Assembly: GCF_004011695.2 (NCBI RefSeq)
Contig: NC_082411.1
Coordinates: 1,031,001 to 1,095,000, forward strand
Length of the DNA stretch: 64,000 nucleotides
Direction: 5' to 3'
DNA from: Ascochyta rabiei
Taxonomy: Eukaryota > Ascomycota > Dothideomycetes > Pleosporales > Didymellaceae
Below are positions 33,717-45,932 of the stretch, piece by piece. The position numbers and the translations under genes were made by a program. Every line of letters starts with the position of its first letter. Within the stretch, counting starts at the first letter, position 1. The notes below the pieces were generated by a model. The model was not told where the DNA came from. It saw only the letters and a list, made by a program, of their open reading frames with translations, and ran no database searches.

Positions 33717-36062
33717 ATGTCGACGACACCTCCAAACTCTCCACCAAAATCACTCACGATGGCTATGGAGCCTCCATCACGGCCATCGAGCGCCCTTTTC
33801 GACGTCTACCTGCGACTGCGCCCATCGAACTCCGCAAATGCCAGATTTCTCACAGTCGAGGATCGAGACGATAGCCACCCCACACATATCACTGTCAAGT
33901 CACTCGTCAATGACAACCGTAAGCGTGCAGTCGAACGATTCGCCTTCACACAAGTTTTTGAGGAAGATGCGCGCCAGATGGAGCTCTTTAAGGGAACGGG
34001 CATTGTACCCATGATCGAGGGAGTGCTAGGCGCACCTGGATATCACGGGCGAGATGGACTACTGGCAACACTAGGTGTTACTGGCTCTGGAAAGGTAAAG
34101 ATCATGGCCGGGAAGGTATCTGACTTGGAAATTAACAAAACGGTAGAGCCATACCATCCTTGGAACCAAGTCCCAGCGCGGTCTTGTCCAGATGACTCTC
34201 GATGTGCTCTTCCAAAGCTGCAAAGAACAGCTTGTTCAGTCGTTCTATGGCGCGCCAGCTTTCTCATCTCTGGCAGCTGCAGACGTGTCTGAAGCCAACA
34301 TGTTCACCGCCTCTGCGTACCTCGACTCAATGTATGGGGATAACCAATCAGAACGCTTTCCATCGAGAGCAAATACACCTGCGCCTGTAAGTTCATTGTC
34401 TCAATATCTCTTACCTCTCCTTTGCTTCTCTAACTTTCAATGTCTTCGCCTTCTCGTCTGGTGACGTCTGAGACTCTGTATCCTGCTCTACGAGCTACTT
34501 TTCTGAATCGCCCAAACGCCAGCCTTCACTGTATCCGTTCTTTCAACGCAGCTCTCTCCAACTTTTCTCGATCAACTGCGAGCTTTGACTCACGTACGAC
34601 GAAGGACTGTAGTTTTGTCTCGCAAGGCGCCTCTCGATCGAGCAAGATACCTCGACCTTCGACCCTGGCGCAAGCCCCGTCTGTCGCCGACATCGAGATC
34701 CCCGCAGACCCCACCGCCGAGTATGCCATCGTAATCTCGATGTATGAGGTCTACAACGACAGAATCTTTGATCTCCTGGCTGGCAGTGCTATGAAGAGCA
34801 AGCACCCCAACATCAAGCGCCGGGCGCTATTGTTCAAGAGCACGGAACAGAGTCCTGAGCGCAAAGTTGTCGCCGGCTTGACCAAGATCATCTGTGGCAG
34901 CTTCGAGGAGGCTATGATGGTGCTTGAGACAGGCTTGATGGAGCGCAAGGTGGCTGGTACAGGAAGCAACGCTGTCAGCTCCCGCAGCCACGGCTTCTTC
35001 TGTGTCGAAGTCAAGAAACGTGATGCTCAGTACAAGGGCCCGTGGTCCAGCAGTGCACTGAGTATCGTCGACCTCGCGGGATCTGAACGCGCGCGCAATG
35101 CAAAGACTGCGGGTTCCACACTCGCTGAGGCTGGCAAGATCAACGAGTCGTTGATGTACCTTGGACAATGCATGCAAATGCAGGCTGACCACCAAGAAGG
35201 CTCAAAGGTATGCAACATTGCCTCTCACCAGTCATACCGAGGCTAACACATCCAGAACGTCGTTCCGTTCCGCCAGTGCAAGCTCACAGAGCTTCTATTT
35301 TCCAATTCTTACCCATCCTCTTCACGTCAAACACAGCACATCCAACCACAAAAGTCCATCATGATCGTCACCGCTGATGCGCAAGGCGATTACAATGCAA
35401 CATCTCAGATCCTGCGCTACTCTGCCCTCGCTCGGGAAGTAACTGTCCCACGAACACCCTCCTATACCTCCACTCTCCCCACTGGTCCCCGTCCAGGAAC
35501 CGCATGCTCCGGTCGTAGCACGCCCTCAGCGCTGCTCGACGAGCTCGAGTCCTCTGCAGCCGAGATCGCGCGTCTGCAGCAAGAACTCTCCATCTTCGCT
35601 CTGCGCCTCTCCGAAGAGACTTCGCGCCGCAAAGCCGCAGAGCAGTCCTGGACGGCCGCAGAAGACCACATGGCCACGCTCGAGCAAGAGATCCGCGACG
35701 AGTGCTACCTCGAGATGGAGTCTGCCGTTGACCAGGAGCGTCGAAGGTGGCAGGCCACGCTAGACAGCGAGCAAGATAACCAACAAGCACATCTCGACTC
35801 GAAAATCGATGTTGTCATCAAAGCGACCAAGGCGCAGATGCGGCTCGAGGAACAGACGGTCAAGGTGTACGAAGACCCGGATCCAGAGATTAGAGAGCGG
35901 AATGAGGAGCTAGAGCGCGAGAACGAAATCTTGAAGGAGAAGGTGGAGAGATTGGAACGTGAGGCTATGGGGCGGAGTGCGAGTCCGGTGAAGAAGATGA
36001 GGATCTTGAAGACCAAGAAGTGGGAAGATCCTGAGAGCAGGCTATTTGGTCTCGATGATTGA
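33717..36062 (+). CDS. Kinesin-family motor protein
   Basis: Four exons: 33717-34094, 34147-34386, 34473-35207 and 35256-36062, giving 719 residues. Introns are 52, 86 and 48 nt; the second acceptor (34472) is the least certain. It is a microtubule-dependent ATPase motor. The P-loop is split by intron 1 (GVTGSGK|SHTILG). Switch I is NAVSSRSHGFF, switch II is DLAGSER, and FRQCKLTELLFSN and the motor end ILRYSALAREV follow. Insertions of low-complexity sequence sit in the motor before AEYAIVISMYEVYNDRIFDLL, as in the fungal KIF20/23-like proteins. The C-terminal 200 residues are coiled coil (ERNEELERENEILKEKVE). Start: ATG 33717 (MSTTPPNSPP). The gene appears intact despite the Helitron 160 bp upstream. 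Confidence 0.9.
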
Positions 36063-36531
36063 GTGTCTTGGAGGAGTTTGAGTTGCGTTTTACGACTTCA
36101 TGATTGGCGTTTGGGTTCTCATGGGCAGGGTGCCTCCTCAGTCACTGATATCTTCGGTCACCTGGTTTTCTGGTCTTCGTTGGTGGCAGTCTGTCTACAT
36201 CGCGTCAGTCGTCATCTTGCATAATACAATTTTTCTTCCGTTGTCCTATGCTATGACTCAAGCACTGCGACGAATCGCGAGTTCAGTTTGTTTTTTGTGT
36301 TGTGTAGGGGAGGAATTCCCAATCGTAAATTTGGTCCCTTCTTCGTAAATCGTGACGATGCTACCCTAGATATTTTTCCCAAAGCGAAAAACCCCATTCA
36401 ACGCCATGCCTCTTCTGAAGGGTCTATACGAGGTTCAATCAAATACACATGCTCCACTCCGCCTTGCTTTACACGGGCGGAAACACAACCACAACCACAG
36501 GAAATTGCTCGACGCAAACGGCACGAGACGT
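36063..36531. other. Convergent intergenic region
   Basis: This lies between the kinesin stop and the methyltransferase stop, so it contains two 3' untranslated regions. No gene is seen. Confidence 0.55.
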
Positions 36532-37851
<1,320 letters not shown>

Positions 37852-38289
37852 TTTCACAAACTGGAGATTCGTAGAAGGGAACGTGAAGGAGGAAAGAAGA
37901 AATCTGAGAGCAACAGTTTACCGCCGCAGAAAGTACGGTTTACGTCTGTGCGTCAGAAATAATCCTCAGGCGCACAGACGTAGACCATAAGTAATCTCTA
38001 GTGCCCCGCCACGACGACCCAGGGTTCGAATAGGCTACGACAAACATGTCTCAGAAGGTGAGCCGCGGCGAAACGTCATCCCAACTTCACCAAAACTTGT
38101 GTTATGCGGTTGCGAGGTATGGCGCATGCTGAAGCTGAAACACAACGGCAGCGAAAATTCAATCTTGTGAAAGAAGCCTCCTTCGAATGTATGCGAACTA
38201 ACAAGACGCCAAAAGTATGAGAGGGGTATCTTGCAAATGCCAGAGACCGTCCCTCCATAAGATCATGGAATCGTCAAATCGTCAAATCG
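37852..38289. other. Intergenic region upstream of the methyltransferase
   Basis: This contains the methyltransferase promoter. A short GTCAAATC-type repeat (about 38273-38299) lies at the right end, overlapping the stop of the next gene. A GGTTCGAAT string at about 38023 was checked as a tRNA B-box, but no tRNA could be folded. Confidence 0.5.
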
Positions 38290-40246
38290 TCAATCGTCAA
38301 TGCTGTTCTGCTGCAGTCGCACCGATTTGCGCCCAACGACCGCCAGCGCGGCCACACGCAACGGACCATACCGTGTTTGCGCCAGAAAAGCTCCAGACCA
38401 CGCCCCTGCCATCTCATCGTCGGGGTCGAATTCGATGAAAGATTTCGATGAAATCCCTGGCGTCTACTCCTGGTTAGCGATGATCTTGTCTTGGTCCGGT
38501 CGTAAGAACATACCCTCAAGTGCAGAGAAGGTCAGCTGATATCTACCACTTGGACCCTTTGGCAATTTATAGCCCTCACAGAACACGTATGGATGTATTT
38601 GCCTGAACACAACACTGCTCGACTCAACTCGCTTCATCCAGTTTCTTTCTCCGACGTATGGTGTGACGAATGCCGTCCAGATGGGTATCGATTTCAGTGG
38701 ACCACGGCGAGGAGTCGCTTCGAACCGGACTACACCAGAATCCCGATCCCGATACACGCGAAAGTGATGGAGTAAGCGTCCATCTACTATCTCGCTGCAT
38801 TATGTCAGTGAAGATCTTCACACCTTTAAGGAGCCACTTACGTGCTGAACTCGAGCTTATCCTTGTTATCTGGATCAAAGGAATCTTCGAGGCCGGGGGC
38901 GATACCTGTTCGGTCCTGCATCTTCATCGCAATGGCGGTGTTGTAGAAGAGCACCATTCCTGCTCGCTGTTAGCTTTCCTTCAGTGAAGTGTCGAATCGA
39001 ATACGTACGTTCATACAAAGGAAAACGTAAGCGGGCCCATAGGTCGAGCCTTCCGTCCTTCCGGTTCACTCGACACAGCTGTAGGCAAGAGTCCCTGCGA
39101 AGTATCTTGAGCCCCGTTAGCGGGAAACAGAATCCCCTACGCGTTCCATCGGGATCCATGGTGAGAAAGACGATGCGAGCGCGAAGGTCATCGAATCTGC
39201 AATACAGGCGTATCCACACATTAGCCGCTTCTAGAGGCAGCTCGAGGACTTTCTCAAATCCATCGTCACGTAGCATCTCGATGACGCGTGGCTCGTCGCG
39301 CCCGAGGCATTCGGTGACATCCCCCAAAGTCCGGGAAGCGGTCGAAGGATGTCGTCCGTCGAAGATCCGCATAGCCCAATGAGCGACCGGTCCTCCCGAG
39401 TCGGTTGAGTGCGACGACAGCCCCTGCGACGATGCAGATGAGAATGTAGGCGATGTAGGCACAGAAGGGGCTGCTGGAGGGATATAGATTGGAACATTTC
39501 CTATGCCACCATATATCTGCGACGTTGGCCGAGATGACATTCGAGGTGGTGGCGGGGGTGGTGGAGGTGCATGGCTATATGCTGGGTGCGATAGGAAGCT
39601 CTGGATCTTCGGCCTTGGGGTACGAGGTGGTTCGGGCTTGGGCGTTCTGGCAGGACCGTAATTGGGTATCGACAATCTATCAAAGTATGAGTCAAGGGGT
39701 TCCTGTTGCTTTAGCAGCTTCTTCAGACGAATCTGAATCTTGTTCATCTCCTGCCCTGGGTCATCACTGTACTCTGTCAGCTGAGATCGCGCTCGTCTAT
39801 CGCAGGACTCACCCTCGTAGCTCATCATACATACCCTGCAGGTATGTACGAAAGTACTCAAGCCGCAGCGGTAGAGGTATTCCTTGACCTGTGAAATCGG
39901 CAAGAGCATCCTCCCACATCTCAGCATACTGCGGGGTGCCAGGAAATGCGCCAGGGAGTCGATTCTTCCTTTTCGACTTGTTGAATATGTCGCGTACATC
40001 ATCAAGAGTATAGCCCAGACTGGGAAGGCATACATCCAGGTCCTTCAAGATCCGGCCTGATGCCCTGCCATAACGGGACAGGTCGAGCGCTTCATGAAGC
40101 GTCTGCAAGGCACTTGATATAGCGTACAATTCAGCAATATCGCCAGTGATATCTTTGCGATATTGCGGAATCTCGCCGAGGAAGGTTTTAAGTGCTGTTG
40201 CAGTGTCCTCGGCGTCTTTGGCGTACTCGAGCAGTTGCGAATCCAT
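38290..40246 (-). CDS. Fungal protein of unknown function with a helical N-terminal domain
   Basis: Five exons: 40246-39813, 39766-39009, 38959-38842, 38794-38514 and 38456-38290, giving 585 residues. Introns are 46-57 nt and all phases close. The last intron is the least sure; without it the protein ends earlier, at 38464. Residues 1-145 are helical, starting MDSQLLEYAKDAEDTATALK, and resemble the helical N-terminal domains found before fungal STAND and similar signalling proteins. A Pro-rich stretch with an eight-proline run follows. Then comes a conserved-looking region (DDGFEKVLELPLEAANVWIR, ARIVFLTMDPDGTRRGFC, RLDLWARLRFPLYERM). The end is acidic (IEFDPDDEMAGAW). I do not recognise a named family or an enzyme motif. 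Confidence 0.75.
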
Positions 40247-41343
40247 GGCGGACAGTGGATCGCGTGACCGGAACGCCTGAGCCGAAGCTAGCGGCACACG
40301 CTCTGGAGATCAACAGGACAAACCGAATGAAGAGGATAAAAGCGAGTGAGGCGACAGGGCTGAGAAGGAACTCCTGATGTTTCGCTGGCGTTGCGCGCCT
40401 TGACGAGGGCTGACTTTATGCAGCAACGGCCGCAAGCCGCAAAGGAAGCCAATGCCGACGCACGTTACCTGCAGCTCTCCCTCCGCTTTCTTTCTCGATC
40501 TGCCCCTCAATTGCTTTGGCCCCCAAACTTACGAACGCGACGGTTTTTGGTTTCGGGCTTCGCAAAGTCGTTTTCTGGGTAGTCAGAACAACAGAGATTG
40601 CTTGAAGGGGGTCAGCAGCACTGATACAAAAAGAGCCCCAGCGATTCAGTCAGGCGGCATGTACGACTCAGCTCAGCGTGCGATGAAAGCCGCTTCGATG
40701 CGAAAGATGACGAGCCACATGAAGTCTGCAGCCGATGACATGGACAGTCGCCAACATTTCCAGATGGCGCAAGAGGGCCTTCCTGCCTGGCCGTGCTCCA
40801 CTGCAAGCCGTTGTTCTAGTCCTGCAATGTCAGCAAGATCAGATCAGTATATTGGTCAAGCGCAGCTCGGCAGCGGCGGTCAAAGTCTGTTGTGCCGTGC
40901 GATGTACAGACGCACGACGTGGACAGCTGTCAACCGGTCGTCCATTACAAAATCAAGGGTCGGTTCGTCACAAGCTAGGCAGCAGCCAGCAGTGGTTGCA
41001 CAGAGCTCTCTGCAACAGCAACAGCAACAGCAACAGCAGAACGTAATAAAAAAACGACCGGACAATGCAGGAGTAAAAGATCCATCGTTTGAGATGACTG
41101 GAAGCGCTTTATATGTACATATATATGTAGTCTAAACCTGTGCTAAGCCTCACTTCCCTGCGCCACCATGCCGGTAGGCCAACCACCCTCAATATCACAC
41201 ACGAGGCAACGTCTCCCAACCGAGGGATGGTCTATTGGGTATGGACAGCTGTAGGATGTGGGGGCCAAGTCGGGCAGGTCCAGTAACACGAGCGCCCTGG
41301 CGGGCTATCATCATGTGCCGGAACAGCTCACATGGCGATGCTC
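40247..41343. other. Intergenic region with a CAA/CAG repeat
   Basis: About 1.1 kb between the start of the preceding gene and the RIB5 stop. A CAACAG repeat lies at about 41014-41040. A 227-codon open frame (40452-41135) crosses the repeat but otherwise looks random, and I do not call it. Confidence 0.5.
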
Positions 41344-42156
41344 TTACTTACCCAGAGCCTTCAGCCTCTCGTCGACGAGCTTCGAGACCATCTTCTCCAA
41401 TATAGCAAACTCGCCCTTGGAACCGTCCTCGAAGTATCCAGCCACGCTCTTCTCCACATACTTCCCAACCTGGTCCACCTCGACGTTGACATCCTCGCCC
41501 GGCTTCTTGCTGGCTATGATGACCTTCTCCTGCGTATAGGCGATGAGCATGACCTCCCACCACCCCTCAGGGCCGTCCTCCACTTTTGTGACGGTCAAGC
41601 TCGCTCCATCTATTGTGACATAGCCCTTCTCAACAATGTAGCGCAGCACAGCGGAGTCGCGCGGCTTGAAGCGGAACGTGAGGGCGTTGCCGTCAGGCGT
41701 GACCGACTGGATCGTTGCAATGGTGTCGACATGGCCCTGCACGAAGTGGCCGCCCATGCGCGTGGCCGCAGAGACAGCACGCTCGAGGTTGACTTTGGAG
41801 CCCTGCTTCAGCGAGCCCAGATTCGTGCGGCGGAGCGTCTCAGGCGCGCATCCAACCTTGAACCACTTCTTATCGAACTCGGTGACGGTCAGACACGTTC
41901 CTGCGTGACATCAATACTGCCATCCGTCATCACACTACGTTGCGTATACCATTGACGCTGATGCTGTCGCCCAAGTGCGCATCGCCCAAAATGTCCTCGC
42001 AGTCGGAAATAGTCAATGACGTGCCGCCGCCTCCGGACGCCGTCTTATCAAGCTCCTCGAGGGCAGCGACAGCTAGCCATGATCAGCTCAGCCGCGCAGC
42101 ACAATGATGCAGATCTCGAGCTTACTGCCGATGGTTTCAACAAGTCCGGTAAACAT
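41344..42156 (-). CDS. RIB5: Riboflavin synthase
   Basis: Three exons: 42156-42126, 42072-41950 and 41900-41344, with introns of 53 and 49 nt, giving 236 residues, the normal length. It catalyses the last step of riboflavin formation: two 6,7-dimethyl-8-ribityllumazine molecules dismutate to riboflavin plus a pyrimidine. It has the characteristic start MFTGLVETIG and two tandem lumazine-binding barrels. The first carries DSISVNGTCLTVTEFD. The second carries MGGHFVQGHVDTIATI and VTIDGASLTVTKVE. The C-terminal helix (KYVEKSVAGYF..) serves trimerisation. Divergent from the CoA-transferase gene, 175 bp between start codons. Confidence 0.96.
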
Positions 42157-42331
42157 CGTGGTGGTGGGGGGTTGCTATTGGAGAGCAGGTTGATGGTGGG
42201 GGAGCCTAAGCTAAGCTGCACGTCCGAGGCTCATCGGGATGGACTCGGGGAGCCTGTGGGGAGCCTGTGGTGGCTGTCATAGTCGCCATTGCAAGTACAC
42301 ACTCAATTGATCATACAATTGTTGCGCCGCC
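42157..42331. promoter_or_regulatory. Compact divergent promoter RIB5 / CoA-transferase
   Basis: Only 175 bp separate two divergent start codons, so both genes must share control elements. No defined motif was identified. Confidence 0.55.
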
Positions 42332-43814
42332 ATGTCCAACCGTGTTCTCCGGAGTTCAACATGTCTCCTGAGGTGTTCCTCTCGAAAGACTGCTTCGTAT
42401 AGCCCAATGAACTGGTCATTGAAGCGGCTCGCAACAGCTGCAGCTGCCAGTGGAGATGCATCCAACCTACCACTGGCTGGTATCAAGGTGCTGGACATGA
42501 CAAGAGTATTGGCTGGCGTACGTCCAACAAACCAATGGTCGGCAAACGCTTCTTGACTGACTGCTCACCAGCCATACTGCACACAAATACTTGGAGATCT
42601 TGGGTACGCCATAACAAGCACTGCATGGAGCAACAACCAAGGTCGGCCTGTGCTCTCCAAACAACCAATTGACTAGAGACAGTGCAGATGTAATCAAGAT
42701 CGAACACCCGACAAGAGGAGACGACACTCGAGCCTGGGGACCTCCCTACGCCCAGTATACCAACGGCGAGACCGGGCCAGGCGAAAGCGCATACTACCTA
42801 GGAGTAAATCGCAACAAACGCTCAATAGGTCTATCCTTCCAACATCCAGCCGGCGTTGAAATCCTCCATCGCCTTGTTAAAGAATGCGATGTGCTTGTCG
42901 AGAACTACCTCCCTGGGTCGCTCGCCAAGTATGCCATGGACTACGACACCGTCTCCAGGATCAACCCAGGGATCATCTACGCTTCCATCACCGGCTACGG
43001 CCAGACGGGACCGTACCGAAACCGGGCAGGCTACGACGTCATGGTCGAAGCAGAAATGGGGCTCATGCACATCACGGGCTCGCGCGACGGTCCCCCCGTC
43101 AAGGTCGGCGTAGCAGTCACAGATCTGACCACGGGGCTCTACACCTCCAACTCGGTCATGGCCGCGCTTCTCGGCCGCATGCGGACAGGAAAAGGCCAGC
43201 ACATTGACGTCGCGCTGAGCGACTGTCAAGTCGCCACGCTCGCCAACATTGCTTCCTCGTGTCTGATCTCCGGCAAGAGAGATACAGGCCGCTGGGGGAC
43301 AGCACACCCCTCCATAGTGCCGTACAAAGCCTTCAAGACGCTCGACGGCGATGTTCTCCTGGGCGGCGGGAACGACCGTCTGTACGGCGTCTTGTGCAAC
43401 AAACTCGGCAAGCCCGAATGGATCACCGATTCTCGTTTCGCGACCAACGCCGTGCGCGTACAGCACCGCGACACGCTCGAGGAGCTGATTGAGAACGAGA
43501 CGCGCCAGAAGAGTACGCGGGAGTGGCTGGAGATTCTAGAAGGGTGTGGCATGCCGTATGCGGCGATCAACGATGTGCAAGACACGCTGAACCACGAGCA
43601 TGTTTTGGCTAGGGACATGGTCAAGGAGGTCGAGCATCCCGCGTGTGGGACTATCAAGATGGTCAACACGCCGGTGAAGTGGTCCGACTCGACGCCTGGG
43701 ATCAGGATGCCGCCACCGACGTTAGGACAGCATACTGACGAGATACTTGGAGAAACGCTGGGCATGAGTAAGGATGAAGTGGAGGGGTTGAGGAGCGAGG
43801 GCGTCATTGCGTAG
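42332..43814 (+). CDS. Class III (CaiB/BaiF) CoA-transferase, probably mitochondrial
   Basis: Three exons: 42332-42517, 42572-42603 (32 nt) and 42683-43814, with introns of 54 and 79 nt, giving 449 residues. The family moves CoA between dicarboxylates. The closest named type by feel is succinyl-CoA:glutarate CoA-transferase (SUGCT, lysine breakdown), but this is not proven. The first about 45 residues are Arg/Ser-rich without acids until ASGDAS, as in a mitochondrial presequence. The core shows [48 protein letters not shown], the likely catalytic Asp in AGYDVMVEAEMG, GKGQHIDVALSDCQ and GGGNDRLYG. Tail-to-tail with the PHD gene. Confidence 0.9.
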
Positions 43815-43880
43815 ACACGCACTCTATTGTACATGTTTCCACTGTGCTCCACCTGTTAGGCATCTATAAACATATTGAGC

Positions 43881-44030
43881 TCAGCCGACAAGCTCTTCCA
43901 CGTCGTCCGTGTCCATGTCACTGAGCTCGTCGCTCATGTTCCTGACTTTCTTAGAGTGCTCCCTATCTGCCCACCGGACCTCTTTGCCTTTTCCATCCTC
44001 TCTCAGCTTATCGGCGAGCGCATCGGCTAC
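43881..44030 (-). pseudogene. In-frame C-terminal extension beyond the PHD-gene stop
   Basis: After the TAG at 44031-44033 the same frame continues for 49 codons to a TGA at 43881-43883. It reads as ordinary charged protein (VADALADKLREDGKGKEVRW, then acidic DELSDMDTDDVEELVG). This looks like former or readthrough coding sequence of the PHD gene. Confidence 0.6.
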
Positions 44031-45545
44031 CTACACCTTGTTCTCCAGTGTACCGTCAGCTCCTAACCCACTCCCATCCCCCTTCCATCCATGACTGAAC
44101 ACTTCAAAATTGTCATCCACTAACCACTGCAAGTCCTCGCTCTCAGGCCTCATCGTCCGCGCAAGCCCCTGTCCCGCTTTGGGGTAGTGAGCCGGTGGAT
44201 CTGTGTCGTACCCGTCGTCTTCTTCGTATTGATTACCGGCCATATCGAGAGTAACGCGGGGTTGAGCGCGCGTTCCCATGTTGCGCAATAGTTGCGCTTC
44301 GGAAGAAGTGGAGGTGTTTGGTGTTTGTGCGAGAGGAGTAACAGCTGGAGCGGTTGGCTGTATGCCGGTAGGAACGGGTGGAGGTTGTGGTTGGGACGTG
44401 ATGCTCGAAGAGTCTGGAACAAGGTCGGCGACATTTGGGGGAAAGATGGGGAGTTCAGGATGGCGGATTGTGGCGTGGAGAAGAAGAGAGACGAGGTGTG
44501 GTTGTGTCAAGGTTGAGAGGTATGCGCGTTTCTAGGCGATGTTAATACACGGACGATAGTGAGCTCCACTGAACCTACTTCGTCTATGGAAAGACTTTCT
44601 GCAGCCACGAGATGCTCTGTCCCTTGCACGACGCTCTGTTTCGAACGCGCGCATGGATCGCATAGCCACTCCTTTTCCAGGACTGTGACTACCTCATTGC
44701 TAATGGGCGGATCGTGACAGTACTGATGATACGCTGTACTACAAGAATCGCAGAATACTATCCTGTTCTGTGCCGGATCCGTGTCTCGACGGCACGTCTT
44801 GCATTTGGCAGCCAGCATAGTCTTTGCCGATTTCCTGCGCTTGACGCCCGGTGTAGGCTCTGGTATTACTGGGACGAACGCAACTGGCTTGTTTACGCTG
44901 CGTCCCGACTTGGTTCGTGTGGTCTGTGGTGTGTACGACTCTGAGGCATCGGAATCGTCGTCATCGTCCTGTACGTTGTCAGACATGCCTGCATGGCTAT
45001 ACCATGATACTCACGTCGCTCTCCTCTTCTGCGCTATCAGAGCGCTTCCTCTTGCCGGCACGCCCACCTCTTCCGCCTTGCCCTCGCCCTCGCCCTCTGC
45101 CCCGCCCTCTCCCAGAACCTCTGCCGGACGTTGGTGTTACTCCTGCAGGCGACGCGCCAACTTCCGTCTTCAACGGCGTCCCAGCTTTCCCTCTTCTGCC
45201 TCGCTTGCTAGCTGTCAGTGCTGGCGGCGGCGTAGGCATTTTGTCACTCGTAGCGTAGTTTTGCATTATTTCTGCCTTCTTTGCCTCGAAAGCAGCTGAT
45301 GTTGAAGCATGCCCTGACTTGCCTTGCTGCAATCTCTCCAAAATGGCAGCTGTCGACGCTGAGAACTGAGGAAAGCTAGGTCCTGCCCCGGCATTACCGT
45401 TCACAGGAAAAGTGTTCATTTGCGCTGACCATGCGGGCGTGCTGGGCGCAATTGGTGGTTGCGGCGTTGCGGAAGTGGTGGTGGTGTTGGCTGACGCATG
45501 AGTTACATCGAGCGCAGGCTCGTTTGAAGGGTTCAAGGGATCCAT
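44031..45545 (-). CDS. PHD-finger nuclear protein
   Basis: Three exons: 45545-45015, 44968-44579 and 44531-44031, with introns of 46 and 47 nt, giving 473 residues. The start is MDPLNPSNEPALD. Residues 90-175 are basic and disordered, with an RGRGRGRGRGQGGRGGR run and KRKR. A C4HC3 PHD finger covers about 230-285: KCKTCRRDTDPAQNR, then VFCDSCSTAYHQYCHDPP and EWLCDPC. Such fingers read histone H3 tails. The rest is Pro/Thr-rich and ends SGLGADGTLENKV before a TAG. The same frame then continues in good coding sequence to 43881, so the true C-terminus is uncertain. Convergent with the CoA-transferase gene, which ends 67 bp from that second stop. Confidence 0.85.
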
Positions 45546-45932
45546 GTTCACCGTGGAGTTCCCGCAACTGCTAGTATAGTGGTATGAATGACTCCCTTGG
45601 CCCGACTTGAGCGCTGTGTAGGAGCAATCGCCGGCTCGTGTTCGAGAACTGAGCTCGCCTTGAAGTGCACGGACTGCAGATCGCTGGAGGCCGCGGCGAC
45701 ATGTCACTGCTTCGACCGGGCTCAGCCCTATGCCATTTGCACGCGCGGAATGCTGTTCGGGCGCCAACAGTCAGACAATACAGAAAATCCATTGACTATG
45801 CTGTGCTTGCAAGCGGGGTATCGGTGCCAGTGCTCCCCAGTTTAACGCCGTCCGAAGCTGAAATGCCAGGACTATCTATGCAGAGATATATTCATCAATA
45901 TCGCCAAACCCAACTTGTCTTCGCACCAACTC
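45546..45932. other. Short intergenic region
   Basis: This lies between the PHD gene start and the BRF1 stop. Both genes are on the minus strand, so it holds the BRF1 3' region and the PHD promoter. The open frame extending the PHD gene upstream to 45767 has no ATG in good context. Confidence 0.5.

Noticed and set aside
33717..34292. Kinesin motor looked interrupted after GVTGSGK
   Set aside because: A 52-nt intron with GTAAAG..GTAG borders restores SHTILGTKSQRG in phase; the gene is intact.
38000..38050. GGTTCGAAT string resembling a tRNA B-box
   Set aside because: No matching A-box at the right distance and no acceptor-stem pairing could be found.
40452..41135. 227-codon frame across the CAA/CAG repeat upstream of the RIB5 stop
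   Set aside because: The poly-Gln run comes from the microsatellite; flanking residues look random and no splice sites or domain support it.
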